Source of the DNA: Variovorax flavidus
GTDB taxonomy: Bacteria; Pseudomonadota; Gammaproteobacteria; Burkholderiales; Burkholderiaceae_C
Length of the DNA: 64,000 nt
Reading direction: 5' to 3'
Assembly (NCBI RefSeq): GCF_030317145.1
Contig: NZ_JASZYE010000007.1
Location: 1 to 64,000 of the forward strand
How positions within the stretch are numbered: position 1 is the first letter of the stretch; the number at the start of each line of letters is the position of its first letter. The position numbers were made by a program, and so were the translations under genes. Shown one piece after another: positions 45,534-53,437 of this stretch. The notes below the pieces were generated by a model. The model was not told where the DNA came from and made no database searches. It saw nothing but the letters and a program-made list of their open reading frames with translations.

Positions 45534-46596
45534 CGTGCAGCCTTTGCTTGAGTTGTGCCGGCGTCAGGCTGGCGAGGCCGAGCGACTCGAGCGTGCGCGG
45601 CCCCTTGCGCAGATCGCGGCCGAGGAAGCCGCCGACGATCGCCAGCAGGCCATGCGCGATCGGCGCATCGACCCCGACGAAGCGCGCGGTCGACGCGAGA
45701 AAGGCGAGCCCGAGTTCCGTGTCCTCGGTGATGTAGCGGTGCGTATGGAGGTCGATGTTCTCGCGCCAGTCGCCCGACTTCACCAATTGCTTGTGCGCAT
45801 CGCCGTACATCCACTGGTCGTTGTTGTAGTGGTCGGCCAGCGGATAGTGCGGGGCTCCCTGGCCCAAGGCCTCGCGCACGGCAATGCGTTCCTGGTCGAG
45901 CCGGTCGGTCACGTCGCGCACGGCACGCTGGGTGCCTTCGTTGTGGATGTCCCAACGCTCGAAGTGCTGCAGCGGCGCGGCGTTCATGACCATCAACGGT
46001 GGGTGGATGACGGGGCCGGCGTTCATCAGCGCACCCGACAGCGCATCGCCACAGCCATGCACGCTCGAGTAGGCCTTGCGGATCACCTCGATGGCTTCGC
46101 GCTCCTTGCGCGCCGGGTACACACCGGTGGGCAGGCGGATGGCGCGGATGGTCACGTTCACTTCGCGCTCGCCGTGCTTGCGTGCCAGGTAGGGCAAGGT
46201 GCCGGTCTCGGCCCAGGCCACATCGGCGCGGTTGCCCGCTTCCTTCACGAGCCGCGCCATCACGTAGCTGCCGAAGGTGCCGGGCGGCAGGAACACGACC
46301 TGGCCGTCGATCAGGTGCGGGGCCATCGCACGGGCGATGTCTTCCTGCGCGATCGCCGGCGTGGGGATGACGATCAACTCCGCACCCCGCATGGCGGCAC
46401 CGATGTCGGCGGTCGCCAGCGCGATCGGCACGTCACGGGAACCGGCCGCGTCCTTCAAGGTGATGGAACCGGCCTTGGCGACCGGCTCCAGCGCGCCCGC
46501 GTCGCGGCGCCACAGACGCACTTCATGATCAGCTTCGGACAGGTCCGCGGCAGCCGCATAGGCGCCGTGGCCGCCGCCGAGAATGGCGATTTTCAT
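45523..46596 (-). CDS. Octopine/nopaline dehydrogenase-family protein
   Basis: A 357-residue NAD(P)-dependent enzyme, first gene of the first operon. The N terminus MKIAILGGGHGAYAAAADL is a Rossmann motif with a His seen in the octopine dehydrogenase family. The C-terminal NAGPVIHPPLMVMNAA and HYNNDQWMYGDAHKQLV stretches match the octopine dehydrogenase catalytic domain. Family members make or split N-(carboxyalkyl) amino acids. An enzyme releasing indoleacetate from an amino-acid-like conjugate, or one acting on a side chain, is possible. Neither is shown by sequence. Confidence 0.8.
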   Translation of the reverse strand: MKIAILGGGHGAYAAAADLSEADHEVRLWRRDAGALEPVAKAGSITLKDAAGSRDVPIALATADIGAAMRGAELIVIPTPAIAQEDIARAMAPHLIDGQVVFLPPGTFGSYVMARLVKEAGNRADVAWAETGTLPYLARKHGEREVNVTIRAIRLPTGVYPARKEREAIEVIRKAYSSVHGCGDALSGALMNAGPVIHPPLMVMNAAPLQHFERWDIHNEGTQRAVRDVTDRLDQERIAVREALGQGAPHYPLADHYNNDQWMYGDAHKQLVKSGDWRENIDLHTHRYITEDTELGLAFLASTARFVGVDAPIAHGLLAIVGGFLGRDLRKGPRTLESLGLASLTPAQLKQRLHDGE

Positions 46597-46668
46597 AGGT
46601 CGACAGTGGAAAGAATGAAGTGGATGAACCGGCCGCCAGCAGGCCTCCGGAGGACTTGAGCCGTCAAT

Positions 46669-46697
46669 ACATTACTTTTCAACTGTTCAGGTGTCAA
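46669..46697 (-). promoter_or_regulatory. Promoter of the first operon with candidate operator C
   Basis: On the minus strand TTGACA (plus 46692-46697) is followed after 17 bp by TAATGT (plus 46669-46674). The operator-like TTGACACCTGAA (plus-strand TTCAGGTGTCAA, 46686-46697) covers the -35. It lies about 90 bp before the octopine-dehydrogenase-like start. It is nearly identical to operator B (two differences in 12). Confidence 0.7.
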
Positions 46698-46770
46698 CTA
46701 AGAAGGACGCGTATTCGCGTTTCCCACTAGGCGCCGACGGCGGCTGCACGGCCCACCCCAGACGAACAAA

Positions 46771-46798
46771 AGCCCGCATTTCCGAGGAAATGCGGGCT
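46771..46798 (-). terminator. Rho-independent terminator after the DEAD-box helicase gene
   Basis: AGCCCGCATTTCC-ga-GGAAATGCGGGCT forms a perfect 13-bp stem. On the minus strand it is followed by TTTGTTC, so it terminates the helicase transcript. On the plus strand TTTGCG follows. It also insulates the helicase gene from the catabolic operon promoter. Confidence 0.85.
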
Positions 46799-46833
46799 TT
46801 GCGAAATGAGATGCGGCTCGAGGCCGCTCACGC

Positions 46834-48699
46834 TCAGCGGCTGGGCTTGAAGCCGCGCTTCTGCGCGTCGCGCGGGACGAAGACCTTGCCGCCACCGCCG
46901 GCATGCCCACGCGGAGCAAAACCGTCGCCGCGGCCGGCACCGCCACCAGCGCCGCCGCGCGGGGCGTTGTCGCCCCAGCCCGGCTTGCGGCCGTAGCCAC
47001 CGTCGTCACGGCCGCCGCCGAAGTTGGCGTTGCCCTGATTCTGGAAACCACGCGGTGCGCCAGCGCCCGGGCCGCGCGCATTGCGATCGTTGAAGCCGCT
47101 GGCGCCGGCGTAGCCGCCACCATTGCCGCCACCGCCATATCCGCCGCCGTTGCCGCCGCGATGACCACCGCCGCCGAACTTGCGATCGCGCGAATGGTTG
47201 TCACGGCCACGGCCGCCGAAGTCGCCCTGCGGACGCGCTTGCGGCGCACGCTGTTGCGGCTCCAGGCCCGGAATCACTTCCGACTTGAATTGCTGGCGGC
47301 TGTACGACTCGATGTCGAAGATCCGGCGGCGATCGCGCAGCTCGGCGAAGGTCACGGCAATGCCGTCGCGCCCTGCCCGGCCGGTACGGCCGATGCGGTG
47401 CGTGTAGTCCTCGGCCTTCATCGGGAGGCCGAAGTTGAACACGTGCGTGATGGTCGGCACATCGATGCCGCGCGCCGCCACGTCGGTGGCGACGAGGATC
47501 TGCACCTGGCCCTGACGCAATGCCATCAGTCGGCGATTGCGCAAACCCTGGCTCAGCGCACCGTGCAGCGCGACAGCACTGAAGCCGTCCTGCTGCAGGT
47601 CATTGGCGAGACCGTCGCACTCGACCTGCGTGCTTGCGAACACGATGGCCTGGTTGATGGTGGTGTCGCGCAGCCAGTGGTCCAGCAGCTTGCGCTTGTG
47701 CTGCGTGTTGTCGGCCCAGAACAGCACCTGCTTGATGTTGGCGTGCTTTTCCTGCGGGCTGTCGATGGTCACGCGCTGCGGCTCGCGCATCACGCGGGTG
47801 GCCAGCTGCTGGATGCGCGGCGCGAAGGTCGCGCTGAACATCATCGTCTGCTGGCGCTCGATGGTGAGCTGGTTGACTTCGGCGAGGTCGTCCGAGAAGC
47901 CGAGGTCAAGCATGCGGTCGGCTTCGTCGACGACGAGGAACTTGACCTGGTCGAGCTTGATCTGCATCGAGCGCTGCAGGTCGAGCAGGCGGCCCGGCGT
48001 GGCGACGACGAGGTCGGCGTTCTGCAGGCGCGCGATCTGCAACTGGTAAGGCATGCCGCCCACCACGTTGGCAATGCGCAGGCCGCGGCAGTGCTTGACC
48101 AGATCGATGGCGTCGTGTGCGACTTGTTGCGCAAGTTCGCGCGTGGGGCACAGGATCAGTGCGCCGGGCGTGGCCGCTTTGAAATGGCGCGCGTTGGTCG
48201 GGTCCTTGCGCTTCGGCTTCTTGGGCGGTGCTTCGCCGCGAGCGGCGGCCTCGGCGGCCACACGCTGGAATTCGGCCTTGGCTGCCGCCTCGGCTTCGGC
48301 CTGGCGTTGCAGCAGGGTGTGCAGCACGGGCAACAGGAAGGCGGCGGTCTTGCCGCTGCCGGTCTGGCTCGACACCATCAGGTCGACGAAGCGCGTGGCG
48401 CCGTCGGCCTGGCCGCTGGCCGTCATGGCGCGCGGGATCACCTGCTCCTGCACGGTGGTGGGTTGGGTGAAGCCGAGGTCCTCGACCGCAGCGATCAGCT
48501 CGGGCGCCAGGCCCAGCTTGATGAAGCCGTTCGGCAGCTTCGGCGCTTCGGCCGGCTCGACGGCATCGAGTGCCACGAAAACGGGAGCGGTGTTGGAAGA
48601 ATCAGTGGTGGATTCGAGTTCGCGCGAAACGGCGGAAACGGCGAATTCATCGGATTGCACAGGCGCGAACTCGCCCTGCGCTTCAAAAGCGTCGGTCAT
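46834..48699 (-). CDS. rhlE: DEAD-box RNA helicase (RhlE-like)
   Basis: A 621-residue ATP-dependent RNA helicase. Motifs in order: Q-motif region (GFTQPTTVQEQVIP), SSQTGSGKT, PTRELAQQ, TPGRLLD, DEAD, SAT (MFSATFAP), and the C-terminal HRIGRTGRAGRDG. Between motif I and Ia there is a charged insert of about 45 residues (RQAEAEAAAKAEF and a KKPKRKDP tail). The C terminus from about 480 is a long Gly/Arg/Asn-rich RGG-like tail, typical for RNA binding. The protein probably helps ribosome assembly or mRNA decay. A 201-bp gap upstream, before orn, may hold an autoregulated leader. Confidence 0.88.
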   Translation of the reverse strand: MTDAFEAQGEFAPVQSDEFAVSAVSRELESTTDSSNTAPVFVALDAVEPAEAPKLPNGFIKLGLAPELIAAVEDLGFTQPTTVQEQVIPRAMTASGQADGATRFVDLMVSSQTGSGKTAAFLLPVLHTLLQRQAEAEAAAKAEFQRVAAEAAARGEAPPKKPKRKDPTNARHFKAATPGALILCPTRELAQQVAHDAIDLVKHCRGLRIANVVGGMPYQLQIARLQNADLVVATPGRLLDLQRSMQIKLDQVKFLVVDEADRMLDLGFSDDLAEVNQLTIERQQTMMFSATFAPRIQQLATRVMREPQRVTIDSPQEKHANIKQVLFWADNTQHKRKLLDHWLRDTTINQAIVFASTQVECDGLANDLQQDGFSAVALHGALSQGLRNRRLMALRQGQVQILVATDVAARGIDVPTITHVFNFGLPMKAEDYTHRIGRTGRAGRDGIAVTFAELRDRRRIFDIESYSRQQFKSEVIPGLEPQQRAPQARPQGDFGGRGRDNHSRDRKFGGGGHRGGNGGGYGGGGNGGGYAGASGFNDRNARGPGAGAPRGFQNQGNANFGGGRDDGGYGRKPGWGDNAPRGGAGGGAGRGDGFAPRGHAGGGGKVFVPRDAQKRGFKPSR

Positions 48700-48900
48700 T
48701 CAGTAATCTCATACGCGAGCACAGCCGTAGGCGGTGCTCCGTCGGGTGGTGAAAAACATCAACCATCCAACGACGTTCAGCAATGACTTTCGTCTTTGCC
48801 GCGGCCCGTTCATTCGGGCGCGATGTGCAAGATAGGGAGATGCAAGAAAACGCTGCAGAACAGCGAAGCCATCGATTATCGCATGGCTTGGGGTTTTTAC

Positions 48901-49497
48901 CTAATCCTGAATGCGAAGAAAGGTTTCACGGTAGTGCGCGAGTTCCTCGATCGATTCGTGGACGTCGGCGAGTGCCGTGTGGGCCTGCTGTTTCTTGAAG
49001 GCGTTGTAGGCAGCCGGCTTCCAGCGCTTGGCCAGTTCCTTGAGGGTGCTGACGTCCAGGTTGCGATAGTGGAAATAGGCTTCCAGCTTGGGCATGTACT
49101 TCACTAGGAAGCGGCGATCCTGGCCGATCGTGTTGCCGCACATCGGCGAGCCGCTCTTCGGGATGTAGCGCGAGATGAACTGGATCAGCTGCTGCTCGGC
49201 GGTGGCCTCGTCGAGCGTGGACGCCTTCACCTTGTCGATCAGGCCGCTGCGCCCGTGGGTTCCCTTGTTCCAGGCGTCCATGCCATCGAGGACTTCGTCG
49301 CTCTGGTGGATGACGAGCACGGGGCCGTCGATGCAGGGCGTGAGGTCGGGACCGGTCACGACGACGGCAATTTCGAGCAGGCGCTCCTTTTCGGGGTCGA
49401 GGCCGCTCATTTCGCAGTCCAGCCAGACGAGGTTCTGGTCGCTCTTCTTGAGCGTGGCTGCGGGCACTGGCGCAGCCGGTTCGATGGATTCGGGCAT
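48901..49497 (-). CDS. orn: Oligoribonuclease
   Basis: A 198-residue DEDD-family 3'-5' exonuclease that degrades RNA di- to pentanucleotides, an essential step in RNA turnover and pGpG removal. Exo I is [23 protein letters not shown], and LVIHQSD with the HGRSGL segment follows. [11 protein letters not shown] provides the third motif, with [16 protein letters not shown] the last. Length matches the family (about 180-200). An N-terminal extension of about 20 residues precedes the core. Divergent from the M48 protease gene. Confidence 0.95.
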   Translation of the reverse strand: MPESIEPAAPVPAATLKKSDQNLVWLDCEMSGLDPEKERLLEIAVVVTGPDLTPCIDGPVLVIHQSDEVLDGMDAWNKGTHGRSGLIDKVKASTLDEATAEQQLIQFISRYIPKSGSPMCGNTIGQDRRFLVKYMPKLEAYFHYRNLDVSTLKELAKRWKPAAYNAFKKQQAHTALADVHESIEELAHYRETFLRIQD

Positions 49498-49611
49498 CCG
49501 GCGATTGTCGTCGATGACCCTGAGGGCGGCCTGGCCTCCCGCCTGGGAAGCGCCCTTTCCGGCGTCAGGGCAACCGGCGCGCCGCGAGGCTGCGGGCTAA
49601 ACTCGACCGCC

Positions 49612-50883
49612 ATGTCCGCCACCTCGCCCCTATCCTTCGCCTTCACCCTGGCCTTTGCCCTCGCGCTGGTCGCCGGGCTGGTCGTGAAGTTCTGGCTTGC
49701 CACACGACAGGTGCGCCACGTGGCGCACCATCGCGAGGCGGTTCCCCCTGTCTTCGCGCAGGCCATCACGCTCGCCGCCCACCAGAAGGCCGCGGACTAC
49801 ACGATGGCGAAGACGCGCTTCGGCATCATCGAAATGGCCTGGGGCGCGGCGGTTCTGCTGGGATGGACCTTGCTCGGCGGCCTCGACCTTCTCAACAAGG
49901 TGCTCCTCGGCTGGCTGGGCGGCGGCATGCTCCAGCAGCTCGTCCTGCTCGCCGCCTTCGCGCTGATCGGCGGCCTGCTGGAACTGCCTTTCACGCTGTG
50001 GCAGACCTTCAGGCTCGAGGAGCGCTTCGGGTTCAACAAGATGACGTGGCGGCTGTGGCTCGCCGATGCCGCCAAGGGCATCCTGCTGGGTGCGCTGATC
50101 GGCCTGCCGATCGCGGCCCTGATCCTCTGGCTGATGGGCGCCGCGGGCAGCCTGTGGTGGATCTGGGCCTGGGGCGCGTGGATGGCGTTCAACCTGCTGC
50201 TGATGCTGGTCTACCCGACCTTCATCGCGCCGATCTTCAACAAGTTCCAGCCGCTGGACGACGCAGCCCTCAAGGACCGCGTGAACGCGCTGATGCAACG
50301 CTGCGGCTTTGCGGCCAAGGGCCTGTTCGTGATGGACGGCAGCACGCGCAGCGCGCACGCCAATGCCTACTTCACGGGCTTCGGTTCCAGCAAGCGCGTG
50401 GTGTTCTACGACACGCTGCTGCGCCAGCTCAACGCCGGCGAAGTCGAGGCGGTGCTGGCCCACGAGCTGGGCCATTTCAAGCACCGGCATGTGATGAAGC
50501 GCATGGCAGCGATGTTCGCGCTGAGCCTGGCCGGCTTTGCCCTGCTAGGCTGGTTGTCGACCCACACGTGGTTCTATGTGGGACTGGGCGTGCAGCCGAA
50601 CCTGGCGGCGCCCAACAACGCGCTTGCGATCCTGCTCTTCATGCTCGCGGTGCCGGTCTTCGGCTTCTTCGTCGCGCCGCTGCCGGTGCTGATCTCGCGC
50701 AAGCACGAGTTCGAGGCGGACGCCTACGCGATCGCGCAGACCAGCGGCGCCGACCTGTCGGCAGCATTGCTCAAGCTCTACCAGGACAACGCATCGACGC
50801 TGACGCCCGATCCGGTGTTCGTCAAGTTCTACTACTCGCACCCACCCGCCTCGGAGCGCCTCGCGCGCATGGCCGCGGCCTGA
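49612..50883 (+). CDS. M48-family integral membrane metalloprotease (Ste24/HtpX-like)
   Basis: A 423-residue membrane protease with several hydrophobic segments (for example SFAFTLAFALALVAGLVVKFW, GIIEMAWGAAVLLGWTLLG, LLMLVYPTFIAPIFNKF). The zinc motif HELGHFKHRH is at mid-protein, with a downstream glutamate in EFEADAYAI as third ligand. The overall design resembles CaaX protease Ste24 rather than short HtpX. The start MSATSPLSF is the first ATG giving a hydrophobic N terminus; the frame further upstream is antisense to orn. It likely takes part in membrane protein quality control. Confidence 0.9.
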   Translation: MSATSPLSFAFTLAFALALVAGLVVKFWLATRQVRHVAHHREAVPPVFAQAITLAAHQKAADYTMAKTRFGIIEMAWGAAVLLGWTLLGGLDLLNKVLLGWLGGGMLQQLVLLAAFALIGGLLELPFTLWQTFRLEERFGFNKMTWRLWLADAAKGILLGALIGLPIAALILWLMGAAGSLWWIWAWGAWMAFNLLLMLVYPTFIAPIFNKFQPLDDAALKDRVNALMQRCGFAAKGLFVMDGSTRSAHANAYFTGFGSSKRVVFYDTLLRQLNAGEVEAVLAHELGHFKHRHVMKRMAAMFALSLAGFALLGWLSTHTWFYVGLGVQPNLAAPNNALAILLFMLAVPVFGFFVAPLPVLISRKHEFEADAYAIAQTSGADLSAALLKLYQDNASTLTPDPVFVKFYYSHPPASERLARMAAA

Positions 50884-50898
50884 CCCTGAAAGCCGACG

Positions 50899-51237
50899 AT
50901 GAGCAGCATGTTCAAGACCCAGGATTGGAAGACGCACGCACGCCGCGCCATGAGCGCAACGGAAATCGTGGCGAGCCTGGCCCGACTGGAAGGCTGGAAG
51001 CTCACGGGGGATGGCGCAAATGTCGCGATCGAGAAGACCTTCGCCTTCGCGAACTACTTCGAGACCATCGCCTTCGTGAACGCCCTCGCGTGGATCGCGC
51101 ACCGGCAGGACCACCACCCCGATCTCTCGGTGCATTACGACCGGTGTGTCGTGCGCTTCAACACGCACGATGTGGGCGGTATCTCGTCGACAGACTTCGA
51201 GTGCGCTGCGCAGGCCGATGCGCTGGTCGCGGACTGA
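50899..51237 (+). CDS. Pterin-4a-carbinolamine dehydratase
   Basis: A 112-residue 4a-hydroxytetrahydrobiopterin dehydratase, recycling the pterin cofactor after aromatic amino acid hydroxylation. The motif HRQDHHPDLSVHYDRCVVRFNTHDVGG contains the catalytic His pair. A central FANYFETIAFVNALAWIAHR helix is typical. It starts 15 bp after the protease gene and precedes rsgA, so the three may form an operon. Length matches the family. Confidence 0.92.
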   Translation: MSSMFKTQDWKTHARRAMSATEIVASLARLEGWKLTGDGANVAIEKTFAFANYFETIAFVNALAWIAHRQDHHPDLSVHYDRCVVRFNTHDVGGISSTDFECAAQADALVAD

Positions 51238-51254
51238 GCCGATGGAACGCGCCC

Positions 51255-52196
51255 TTGGCTAAGCAACGCGGCGGCACGGCCAGCGGCGTCGCGCTGCGCG
51301 ACGGACTTGTGGTCGCAAGCCACGGCCGCCACTGCCTGGTCGAAACGCCAGAGGGCGAACGCCTGATCTGCCATCCGCGCGGCAAGAAGAGCCAGGCCGT
51401 GGTGGGCGATCGCATCCAGTGGCAGGCGAGCGAGGATGAAGGCACGATTGAAAAGGTACTGCCGCGGAAGAACCTCTTCTATCGACAGGACGAGATCCGC
51501 ACCAAGTCGTTCGCCGCCAATCTCGACCAGGTGCTGATCCTGATCGCGGCCGAACCGGAATTTTCCGAGACGCAGCTGACGCGCGCGCTGATCGCCGCGG
51601 CTGCGGAGCGCATCACGCCCGTCATCGCGCTCAACAAGAGCGACCTCGCCGTGCCTTTCGAGCGGGCCTGGGGCCGGCTGGCGCCCTACCGGCGCATGGA
51701 TTACCAGGTCGTGCCGCTGGCGCTGACGGCCTCCGGCCCATCGGATCGCGCGACGCTGTCGACGATGCTGGCCGGCAAGACCACGCTGGTGCTCGGCCCT
51801 TCAGGCGCCGGCAAGAGCACGCTGATCAACCTGCTGGTGCCCGGCGCGACCGCGTTGACAGGCGAGATCTCGCAGGCGCTCAACTCGGGCAAGCACACCA
51901 CCACCAGCACGACCTGGTACTGGGTGGACGCCGCGCGAAGCACCGCACTCATCGACTCGCCGGGCTTCCAGGAATTCGGGCTGCATCACATCGAGGCGAT
52001 GCAACTCGCACACCTGATGCCGGATATCGCCGCGCACGCCACGGACTGCAAGTTCTACAACTGCACACACCTTCACGAGCCGGGATGCGGCGTGATCGGG
52101 CAGGTGGATTCGCCAACCCGTCCGGGTGCGATCAGCGCTTCGCGCTACCGGATCTACGGCGAGCTCTTCGCCGAACTCAGCCAGACGAGGTATTGA
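51255..52196 (+). CDS. rsgA: Ribosome small subunit-dependent GTPase RsgA
   Basis: A 313-residue circularly permuted GTPase that checks late 30S maturation. An OB-fold domain comes first (KKSQAVVGDRIQWQ). The G motifs are in permuted order: NKSD (G4), GPSGAGKST (G1), a Thr-rich G2 (GKHTTTSTT), then DSPGFQEF (G3). The zinc-binding CKFYNCTHLHEPGC motif follows. The most likely start is a TTG (LAKQRGG) 17 bp after the preceding stop; no ATG gives a normal length. A hairpin repeat follows the stop codon. Confidence 0.93.
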   Translation: MAKQRGGTASGVALRDGLVVASHGRHCLVETPEGERLICHPRGKKSQAVVGDRIQWQASEDEGTIEKVLPRKNLFYRQDEIRTKSFAANLDQVLILIAAEPEFSETQLTRALIAAAAERITPVIALNKSDLAVPFERAWGRLAPYRRMDYQVVPLALTASGPSDRATLSTMLAGKTTLVLGPSGAGKSTLINLLVPGATALTGEISQALNSGKHTTTSTTWYWVDAARSTALIDSPGFQEFGLHHIEAMQLAHLMPDIAAHATDCKFYNCTHLHEPGCGVIGQVDSPTRPGAISASRYRIYGELFAELSQTRY

Positions 52197-52199
52197 GCT

Positions 52200-52294
52200 C
52201 GCCCCCAGCCTCGCCCACTTCGTGTGGCTCTGGCACCCCCTGCCGGGGGCAAACCCGGCGGCCCGGCAAAGCCGGTTCCGCGGGTTTCCGGGTG
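52200..52294. repeat. Hairpin repeat, copy 4 (inverted)
   Basis: Reverse orientation relative to the other three: CCCCCAGCCTCGCCCACTTCGTGTGGC, then a CCCCCTGCCGGGGGC-like hairpin, then CGGCGGCCCGGCAAAGCCGGTTCCGCGGG. It lies between the convergent rsgA and hisC genes, where it could act as a terminator. Confidence 0.7.
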
Positions 52295-52330
52295 TCGGCT
52301 GCGCCGCCTGCATGGCGCCGGCGCGGCTAC

Positions 52331-53416
52331 TTACTGGGGCGGGAGGATCTCGGCCAATGCGGCTACCAACGCCGTGCATTGGTCGCGCGTGCCGACCGTG
52401 ATGCGCAGGTACTGCGCAATGCGCGGCTGCCTGAAATGACGCACGAGAACGGCTCGCGCCCGCAGCGACGCCGCAAGCTCAGCTGCATCGTGAGCAGGGT
52501 GTCGCACGAAGAGGAAATTGGCTTGTGAAGGCAGCACTTCAAAGCCCAGATCCTCCAGCTGCAGCACCAGCCCCTCGCGGGTGTCGACGATGTCGTCGCG
52601 CGTCTTGGCGAACCACGCCTCGTCTTCGAGGGCCGCAATGGCGCCTGCGGAGGCGAGCCGGTCGATCGGGTAGGAGTTGAAGCTGTTCTTGACGCGCTGG
52701 AGCGCATCGATCAGGTGCGCCTGCCCGCACGCGAATCCGACGCGCAGACCGGCCAGTGAACGCGACTTGGACAAGGTCTGCACGACCAGCAGATTCGGGT
52801 ACCGAGCGATCAGCGGCAGCGCGCTTTCCCCGCCGAAATCGACATAGGCTTCGTCGACCAGCACCACGCGATCGGAACACGCCTCGAGCAGTGCCTCGAT
52901 ACGGGAAAGCGGCAGTCCGATGCCGGTCGGCGCATTCGGGTTCGCGATCACGATGCCCGCGCAGCCTGCTGCCGCACGCCCGGCCAGCGCAACGTCGTCG
53001 ATGCGAAGCGCATCGTCGACCGGCTGCAACTCGCACGCGATGTCGTACAGCTGCGCGTAGACGCGATAAAAGCTGTACGTCACGTCGGGGATCAGCAGCG
53101 GCTCGGCTTGCTGGAAGAAGGCAAAGAACGCGTGGGCCAACACCTCGTCGGAGCCGTTGCCCACAAACACCTGCTCGCTGTCCAACCCATGGCGCGTAGC
53201 GATCGCTTCGCGCAACAGGGTGGATTCGGGATCCGGGTAGAGCTGCAAGCCGCTCTCGGCCGCACGGCAGATGGCGTCGATGGCTCGCGGCGATGGAGGA
53301 TGCGGGTTCTCGTTGGTGTTGAGCTTGACGAGATTCGCGATGCGCGGCTGCTCGCCCGGCACATAGGGCTCGAGCGCCGCAATGCGGGGACTCCAGTAGC
53401 TTGGAATGTTGGACAA
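52331..53416 (-). CDS. hisC: Histidinol-phosphate aminotransferase
   Basis: A 361-residue PLP aminotransferase of histidine synthesis, converting imidazole acetol phosphate to histidinol phosphate. [18 protein letters not shown] near the N terminus, the [12 protein letters not shown] cofactor loop, the NPNAPTG motif and the PLP Lys in [14 protein letters not shown] are all present. The start codon is TTG (SNIPSYWSP), with AGGG upstream; no ATG is available near. It is a single gene away from the his operon, which is common in beta-proteobacteria. Confidence 0.93.
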   Translation of the reverse strand: MSNIPSYWSPRIAALEPYVPGEQPRIANLVKLNTNENPHPPSPRAIDAICRAAESGLQLYPDPESTLLREAIATRHGLDSEQVFVGNGSDEVLAHAFFAFFQQAEPLLIPDVTYSFYRVYAQLYDIACELQPVDDALRIDDVALAGRAAAGCAGIVIANPNAPTGIGLPLSRIEALLEACSDRVVLVDEAYVDFGGESALPLIARYPNLLVVQTLSKSRSLAGLRVGFACGQAHLIDALQRVKNSFNSYPIDRLASAGAIAALEDEAWFAKTRDDIVDTREGLVLQLEDLGFEVLPSQANFLFVRHPAHDAAELAASLRARAVLVRHFRQPRIAQYLRITVGTRDQCTALVAALAEILPPQ

Positions 53417-53437
53417 GTCCGAACCCTAGCCGACGAT

